A stretch of 19,347 nt of DNA from positions 1 to 19,347 of the forward strand of contig JBBIJC010000044.1 of assembly GCA_037446165.1 (NCBI GenBank). Reading direction: 5' to 3'. The stretch's first letter is position 1, and the number at the start of each line of letters is the position of its first letter. The notes under the pieces were generated by a model. The model made no database searches. It had not been told where the DNA came from and was given only the letters and a program-made list of their open reading frames with translations. Made by a program: the position numbers and the translations under genes. The DNA comes from Parasulfuritortus sp037446165. Lineage in GTDB: Bacteria; Pseudomonadota; Gammaproteobacteria; Burkholderiales; Thiobacillaceae. Of this stretch, positions 15,691-19,347 are shown in pieces.

Positions 15691-16025
15691 ACCTGATCAA
15701 GGCGCTTCTGCCCGACCGGGGCGAGGGCTTGCGCGGCGAGATCATCCAGGCGCTGAGGCGCATCCGCGATCCGGAAATCCCGGTCAACATCTACGACCTG
15801 GGCCTGATCTACGGCCTGGACATCGATGCGGGCGGGCGGGTGAACCTGCGCATGACCCTGACCACGCCGGGCTGCCCGATGGCGCAGACCTTTCCGGCCC
15901 AGGTGGCGGCCGCGATCGAGCAGCTTCCGGGGGTCGCCAAGGTTGATATCGAACTGGTCTGGGAGCCGCGCTGGGACGTGTCCAGGGTCAGCGAGGCGGC
16001 GCGGCTGGAGATGGGGGTGTTGTGA
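15687..16025 (+). CDS. sufT: SufT-like DUF59/MIP18 Fe-S maturation protein
   Basis: 112 aa from the ATG at 15687, which overlaps the sufU stop. The DUF59 core is clear: IRDPEIPVNIYDLGLIY (family DPEIPV.I.DLGLI) and TLTTPGCPMA with the conserved Cys, then VDIELVWEPRW. SufT proteins help mature or distribute Fe-S clusters, and PaaD/MIP18 relatives share the fold. The frame is open farther upstream (to 15573) inside sufU but that extension is not family-like, so the coupled ATG is chosen. The Rieske gene begins at its stop. Confidence 0.9.
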   Translation: MNLIKALLPDRGEGLRGEIIQALRRIRDPEIPVNIYDLGLIYGLDIDAGGRVNLRMTLTTPGCPMAQTFPAQVAAAIEQLPGVAKVDIELVWEPRWDVSRVSEAARLEMGVL

Positions 16026-16345
16026 TGGCGGACTGGCAACGCGTGGTCAGGGCAAGCGACTTCCCGCCCGGTAGCCGGAAGGTGGTCGAGATCGATGGAG
16101 AGCGGGTCGTGCTGTTCAACCTGGAAGGGGCCTTTCACGCCATCGAGGATCTGTGCACGCACGATAGCGGCGAACTGGCCAGCGGCGAACTCGTGGGCTG
16201 CGAGATCGTCTGCCCGCGCCACGGCGCCCGCTTCGACATCACCACCGGCGCGGTCACCGCGCCTCCGGCCTACGAGCCGATCGCCCATCTGCCCACCCGG
16301 GTCAGCGAGGGCTGGGTGGAAGTCCGGGACGATCGCTGGGATTGA
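16025..16345 (+). CDS. Rieske [2Fe-2S] ferredoxin (non-heme oxygenase ferredoxin-like)
   Basis: 106 aa soluble Rieske protein with no signal peptide or membrane anchor. Cluster ligands form the two usual boxes, C44-T-H46 and C63-P-R-H66 (LCTHDSGEL and VCPRHGARFDI), followed by TGAVTAPPAYEPI. The ATG at 16025 overlaps the sufT stop by one base; a GTG at 16022 in frame is an alternative. Its place as last gene of a tightly overlapping suf operon suggests a role as electron donor or client of Fe-S assembly rather than in an oxygenase, of which there is none nearby; this is inference. A bare 30 bases separate it from the convergent LssY_C gene, with no clear terminator. Confidence 0.92.
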   Translation: MADWQRVVRASDFPPGSRKVVEIDGERVVLFNLEGAFHAIEDLCTHDSGELASGELVGCEIVCPRHGARFDITTGAVTAPPAYEPIAHLPTRVSEGWVEVRDDRWD

Positions 16346-16375
16346 GGGTCGTCCGGGATCAAGGTTGAAGTTGCC

Positions 16376-17077
16376 TCAATCCGTCTCGATCACCGCAAGC
16401 CGGCCATCGGTGACATAAGGGTCGCCGCACCCGTTTCGGCCCGTACGTTCCGGCTGGAAGTCGTCGATCCACTTGATCTCCACTCCAGAAACGGTGTGAA
16501 TGTCATTCAGGATCTTGTCCCGTTCCCGGTCGACGTCAGGTGCAATGTGGTGGGTGATCTGCCCGGTGGTATGGCTGACGCCAACCCCGCTGTCATAGGT
16601 TGCGGCGCCTACCCACAGCGTGCGCCCGAGCAGGTCGGGCGTGGCCATCTTCCAGAAGCGGACATGGTGCCGCCTGGACGGGTCCTTGCCGGAGGGGGCT
16701 TCGAAGGCAATGTCCTGACGGCGGCCGTTGACATACAGGCTGCTGACCGGGGCCTCGGCATAGGCGCGATGCGCCACGCTGTCGAGCGCAATGCGAACCG
16801 AGCTTCCCAGCCCGATTGGATTGGCAACGAACCAATGCGCCCCAAGCATCAATTTTCGCAGTGCGTCCTCATTGCCGACAAAAGCCAGGTTGAGTGGATC
16901 ACCCGGTATGCCAGTCGAGGTAAAGGCACGCGTGCCTGCCTGGTCGAGCGCGGGATGTCTACGCTCGACAAATCGCCAGACCGTTGGCACGAACTCATAG
17001 GCCGAGAGCCCATATAACGAAGCGATAACGCCCGTTCCAATGAGCATGGCCAACAGGATGCGAATTGCGGTTTTCAT
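16376..17077 (-). CDS. stand-alone LssY_C-domain protein, membrane anchored
   Basis: 233 aa. An N-terminal hydrophobic segment (about 5-27) anchors or exports it. The rest is one LssY_C domain: GDPLNLAFVGNEDALRKLMLGAHWFVA, then APVSSLYVNGRRQDIAFE, RRHHVRFWKM, GRTLWVGAATYDSGVGV and THHIAPDVDRERDKI. LssY was named from a Legionella type-I-secretion-linked gene; the domain is often fused to DedA or PAP2 modules and its function is unknown. Here it stands alone, 71 bases after the FTR1 gene on the same strand, separated from it by a hairpin (17093-17113). No Shine-Dalgarno is evident before the ATG at 17077. It may be last gene of the iron operon or separate. Confidence 0.85.
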   Translation of the reverse strand: MKTAIRILLAMLIGTGVIASLYGLSAYEFVPTVWRFVERRHPALDQAGTRAFTSTGIPGDPLNLAFVGNEDALRKLMLGAHWFVANPIGLGSSVRIALDSVAHRAYAEAPVSSLYVNGRRQDIAFEAPSGKDPSRRHHVRFWKMATPDLLGRTLWVGAATYDSGVGVSHTTGQITHHIAPDVDRERDKILNDIHTVSGVEIKWIDDFQPERTGRNGCGDPYVTDGRLAVIETD

Positions 17078-17092
17078 CTATTTGAATTTATC

Positions 17093-17113
17093 AGGCGATA
17101 TCCGTTATCGCCT
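17093..17113. other. hairpin between FTR1 and LssY_C genes
   Basis: A perfect 8-bp inverted repeat, AGGCGATA / TATCGCCT, around the loop TCCGT. On the minus strand it is not followed by a U-tract, so it is not a standard terminator; it could be an RNA processing or stability element, or a protein site. ATCCGTTAT, which spans its loop, recurs about 27 bp downstream on the plus strand. Confidence 0.5.
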
Positions 17114-17148
17114 CTCGGCACGCAGGATCCGTTATTGAGCCCATCGCA

Positions 17149-17982
17149 CTAAGCTTGCTGAGCGAGCCTGGCTGGCTGAGGAGCATGACCAAACAATCGC
17201 ATCAGGGTGAAAATCGTCACCAGTGTTGCAGCATAGGCGACAAGCTGGATGCCTGTGGGTCGGTCGGCGTAGCCAACCAGGGTGTGCAACGCTTTCCCGG
17301 TCAGGCTGGCATCGGAAAGCACCGCAGATGTATCCCATACCACATGGGGGAGAACTGTAACCAGGCCAGCTTGCTGGAGAAACACGATGGCCTGAGAGGC
17401 CATTCCAGCGGCAAGCAGCGCGATAAGCCAACTCGTGACTGCAAACAAATGCCTGGTGGGGATGCGCATCAAACCCAGATACATCGCGGCGCTCGCCAGG
17501 CCGCCCAGGGCCAGACCCATGGCGCCACCGATGAACATCGACATTGCGGTAGACCCCGCGGACAAGGCGATGCCATAAAGAAACAGCACGATTTCAGAGC
17601 CCTCGCGCAGTATGGCAATGCTCACCACAATGGCCAGGGCGGGCAGGGAACGCCTGCCCGTGACGACATCGTTGCCGAGGGATTTCATTTCCTGTGCGAT
17701 ATGGCGGCCTTCGCGCGCCATCCAGACATTGTGGCCGGTCAGCATCACCACGGCGATGGCCATGACCGCCGCATTGAACAGCTCTTGTCCAGAACCTTCC
17801 ATCAGGTTGGAAAGGAGATCGGCGAACACGGCCACCAGGCAGGCCCCGAGGCTGCCAGCCAGGATGCCGCCGCCGACCCAGAGCAGTCTGTTCGGCACGC
17901 CGCGGGTGGCGGCCAGCACGATGCCGATCACCAGCCCGGCTTCGATGATTTCACGAAATACGATAAGCAAAGTTGCAATCAT
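17149..17982 (-). CDS. FTR1-family high-affinity iron permease
   Basis: 277 aa from the ATG at 17982 (the frame extends to 18111, but those residues are basic, not family-like, and lie within the upstream gene). Seven or so hydrophobic segments. Two R-E-x-x-E iron-binding motifs occur in membrane helices: R10-E-I-I-E14 and R126-E-G-S-E130, as in FTR1/EfeU. GAGGTG serves as Shine-Dalgarno, inside the end of the upstream barrel gene, 10 bases before this ATG. With the periplasmic cupredoxin upstream, it should import iron as in FtrABCD/EfeUOB-type systems. No P19 or polyferredoxin partner is seen in the window. Confidence 0.92.
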   Translation of the reverse strand: MIATLLIVFREIIEAGLVIGIVLAATRGVPNRLLWVGGGILAGSLGACLVAVFADLLSNLMEGSGQELFNAAVMAIAVVMLTGHNVWMAREGRHIAQEMKSLGNDVVTGRRSLPALAIVVSIAILREGSEIVLFLYGIALSAGSTAMSMFIGGAMGLALGGLASAAMYLGLMRIPTRHLFAVTSWLIALLAAGMASQAIVFLQQAGLVTVLPHVVWDTSAVLSDASLTGKALHTLVGYADRPTGIQLVAYAATLVTIFTLMRLFGHAPQPARLAQQA

Positions 17983-17992
17983 TTCAGGCACC

Positions 17993-18775
17993 TCAGAAAT
18001 GTGTTTCGTATTCGACCAGCGCTCTCGCCATGCCGTGCGCGGCCGCATTACTCGCGCCAAACAGGTAGGCGACCTGATACTTGATCGCTTGCCCCTGCGG
18101 CAGCGGCCCAAACAGTTTTCCGTACAGGGCTGGACCTAGATAGTGGGTTTGTTCATTGAAGTTTCTGATTTGATGGCCCTGGCCCAGATCGCTTTGCAGT
18201 TCGATCCCGGGTTGCAATCCGGCGCTATAGCGATAGCGTGTGTTCCAGAGGAAAACGTAGTCCGGTCCTCCGGTATTGGCCGAATGACTGCCCACGTTCT
18301 GGGTGAATCCAATATTTGCGGTACTGGTGAATTTGCCTTCGTCATGCTGGAGCAACAGCTTGGCTTCGAGCGAATCCGGCATGCCGTTCTGAGCCGCGAA
18401 GTCATAGGCGACCAGCATCCCGGCATCGAGCCATTTTTCACCGGGCTCGAAAAACTGATAGCGGCCTTCCACCTCGCGCACCCCCAGGTGCGAGACATCG
18501 CCGGGCTCCCTGGCCGATACGGCGCTGACTGCTACCATCAGTCGGGGCGTGATCCCGGCCTCCAGTGCCACTTCGCTTTCCCTGGCGCCGTCTTTCCCGG
18601 GATCCCGGTCAAACGTTTGTGATCGATTGTATTCAAGCGAAATCTCGCGGTACTCCGTGTTCGGCGAATAGAGTTCATCTGCTGCACCGACCCTTGCGAA
18701 GCCGGCCAGGACGAGGCATGCAGTCACAGCGATAGCGCGTTTCTGCTGAAGATTGTTTTTTTTACCGGGTGGCAT
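17993..18775 (-). CDS. predicted outer-membrane beta-barrel protein in an iron-uptake operon
   Basis: 260 aa, function not recognised. A signal peptide is present (basic tip, then AIAVTACLVLAGFA, cleavage near VGA-AD, about residue 32). The mature protein has alternating polar/hydrophobic strands rich in Tyr, Phe and Gly (EYREISLEYN, VEGRYQFFE, DAGMLVAYDFAA, YVFLWNTRYRYSAG, KYQVAYLFG) and ends in VEYETHF; a C-terminal Phe after alternating residues is the usual outer-membrane insertion signal. It sits between the cupredoxin (36 bases) and FTR1 (10 bases) genes. Near the start, a run of eight A's on the coding strand lies at codons 5-7. An iron-specific porin role is inferred from context only. 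Confidence 0.75.
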   Translation of the reverse strand: MPPGKKNNLQQKRAIAVTACLVLAGFARVGAADELYSPNTEYREISLEYNRSQTFDRDPGKDGARESEVALEAGITPRLMVAVSAVSAREPGDVSHLGVREVEGRYQFFEPGEKWLDAGMLVAYDFAAQNGMPDSLEAKLLLQHDEGKFTSTANIGFTQNVGSHSANTGGPDYVFLWNTRYRYSAGLQPGIELQSDLGQGHQIRNFNEQTHYLGPALYGKLFGPLPQGQAIKYQVAYLFGASNAAAHGMARALVEYETHF

Positions 18776-18811
18776 GGAAGTTATCGTCCGTGATTAAGTT
18801 GGGAAGCCTCG

Positions 18812-19141
18812 TTACTGGACGATGAGGGTGCCAGTTGTCGTGTCGCGGTGGAAATCGTCGAAGAAACCATAACGGCCGGCATCCAATGGCCCGATGAAGA
18901 GGGTGGTCTCACTGTTTGCCCCGACAATCTTCTCGCGGTTCAGATCGCTGCTTTCGAACTCGGCAGGCGTTGCATCCTGATTCCTGATGACGATTTTGAT
19001 TTTCTGGTTTGCCGGTATGGTCAGGACCTTGGGCGAGAACTGATTATGCTGAAGCGTGAGGACGTAATCCCCGGCCGTCGCGTTGGCTGAAAGCGCCAGG
19101 AAAGTGATTAATGCAACCGAACAAATCCAACTCATTTTCAT
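18812..19141 (-). CDS. periplasmic cupredoxin-domain protein, FtrB/EfeO-N like
   Basis: 109 aa. A signal peptide (1-23, ending ANATAG) is followed by one cupredoxin_1 domain: LTLQHNQFSPKVLTIPANQKIKIVIRN, EFESSDLNREKIV, LDAGRYGFFDDFHRD and a final GTLIV strand. Candidate metal ligands are H32, E61/E63 and the DDFH cluster (D95, D96, H98); blue-copper Cys and Met are lacking. In FTR1 systems such proteins are thought to oxidise or hand on iron in the periplasm. The Shine-Dalgarno GAGGAG (about 19152-19157) is good. First gene of the operon, under a promoter overlapped by a Fur box. Confidence 0.88.
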   Translation of the reverse strand: MKMSWICSVALITFLALSANATAGDYVLTLQHNQFSPKVLTIPANQKIKIVIRNQDATPAEFESSDLNREKIVGANSETTLFIGPLDAGRYGFFDDFHRDTTTGTLIVQ

Positions 19142-19199
19142 TGAAGTTCTGCTCCTCTATCCATGTTGGTCACGCAGCGAAAGGCTAAACGCCATTTGC

Positions 19200-19219
19200 A
19201 CTAATGATAACCATTCTCA
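19200..19219. promoter_or_regulatory. Fur box
   Basis: TGATAAC-C-ATTCTCA (19205-19219) matches the 7-1-7 Fur motif TGATAAT-N-ATTATCA at 12 of 14 positions. Extended to the classic 19-base box (19200-19218) it matches at 15 of 19. It covers the -10 of the operon promoter, where Fur-Fe2+ would block RNA polymerase. Confidence 0.75.
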
Positions 19220-19232
19220 TTCATGTAATCAA
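19204..19232 (-). promoter_or_regulatory. sigma-70 promoter of the iron-uptake operon
   Basis: Read on the minus strand: TTGATT (19232-19227), 17 bases, TATCAT (19209-19204). The -10 is 5 of 6, the -35 is 4 of 6. The predicted start would be near 19197, some 55 bases before the cupredoxin ATG. Confidence 0.6.
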
Positions 19233-19347
19233 GCAAGGTTAACAAATACTCAGAAGGCCGCTTCCGTAACTGACATGCAAAGCAGCGCAGACATGGCTGC
19301 TAGTGAACCGCTGCTAGACACCCACATATCTAGCCAGGCGGACGTTT

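Noticed and set aside
17155..18084. Plus-strand frame of 309 codons opposite FTR1.
   Set aside because: FTR1 has both R-E-x-x-E motifs and membrane helices; the antisense frame is His/Gln/Gly-rich noise.
19296..19317. Direct repeat GCTGCTAG, two copies 14 bases apart at the right end.
   Set aside because: Too short and isolated to support a repeat array or attachment site.

Overview
The window reads as a GC-rich, Gram-negative chromosome, most likely a betaproteobacterium of the Rhodocyclales kind. This is inferred from gene content: a QseB/PmrA-type two-component pair, RhlE, a VC_2705-type symporter with its DUF4212 small subunit, and a SUF operon led by an Rrf2 regulator. No 16S rRNA or other taxonomic marker is present. 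A run of exactly 100 Ns (1794-1893) shows that this is a draft scaffold.

Layout. (1) 1-888: the 3' two thirds of ahcY, convergent with the next block. (2) 882-3051, minus strand: a small Lys/His/Ala-rich secreted Asr-like protein, then an OmpR-family regulator and its histidine kinase, the last two overlapping by ATGA. A sequence matching the PmrA/QseB box (YTTAAK-N5-YTTAAK) lies upstream of the Asr-like gene. (3) 3052-3422: a divergent regulatory region and a leader of about 210 nt for rhlE (3423-4781). (4) 4855-11072, minus strand: a tight run of a CBS/DUF294 nucleotidyltransferase, a DEDDh exonuclease, the symporter small and large subunits, a small membrane protein and hemE. rhlE and hemE share one hairpin terminator. 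(5) 11229-16345, plus strand: a SUF Fe-S assembly operon in the order Rrf2 regulator, sufB, sufC, sufD, sufU, sufT-like, Rieske ferredoxin. All junctions overlap except sufB-sufC, which are 14 nt apart. Its promoter (TTGAAA-N17-TATATA) is overlapped by a type-1 IscR-like operator. No sufS or sufE is present. (6) 16376-19347, minus strand: an iron-uptake block of cupredoxin, beta-barrel outer-membrane protein, FTR1 permease and a stand-alone LssY_C protein. Its promoter is overlapped by a good Fur box, and its base composition is visibly lower in GC than the SUF operon.

How it works together. Blocks 5 and 6 are both tied to iron: one is probably sensed through an Fe-S Rrf2 regulator and builds clusters, the other is probably Fur-controlled and imports iron. 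Block 2 looks like a small envelope-stress unit. Block 4 joins solute uptake to a nucleotidyltransferase/exonuclease pair of unknown purpose. The points most worth checking are the SUF operon without its cysteine desulfurase, the canonical EF-hand loop inside the symporter, the PmrA/QseB box next to its probable regulator, and the outer-membrane barrel inside an FTR1 operon.
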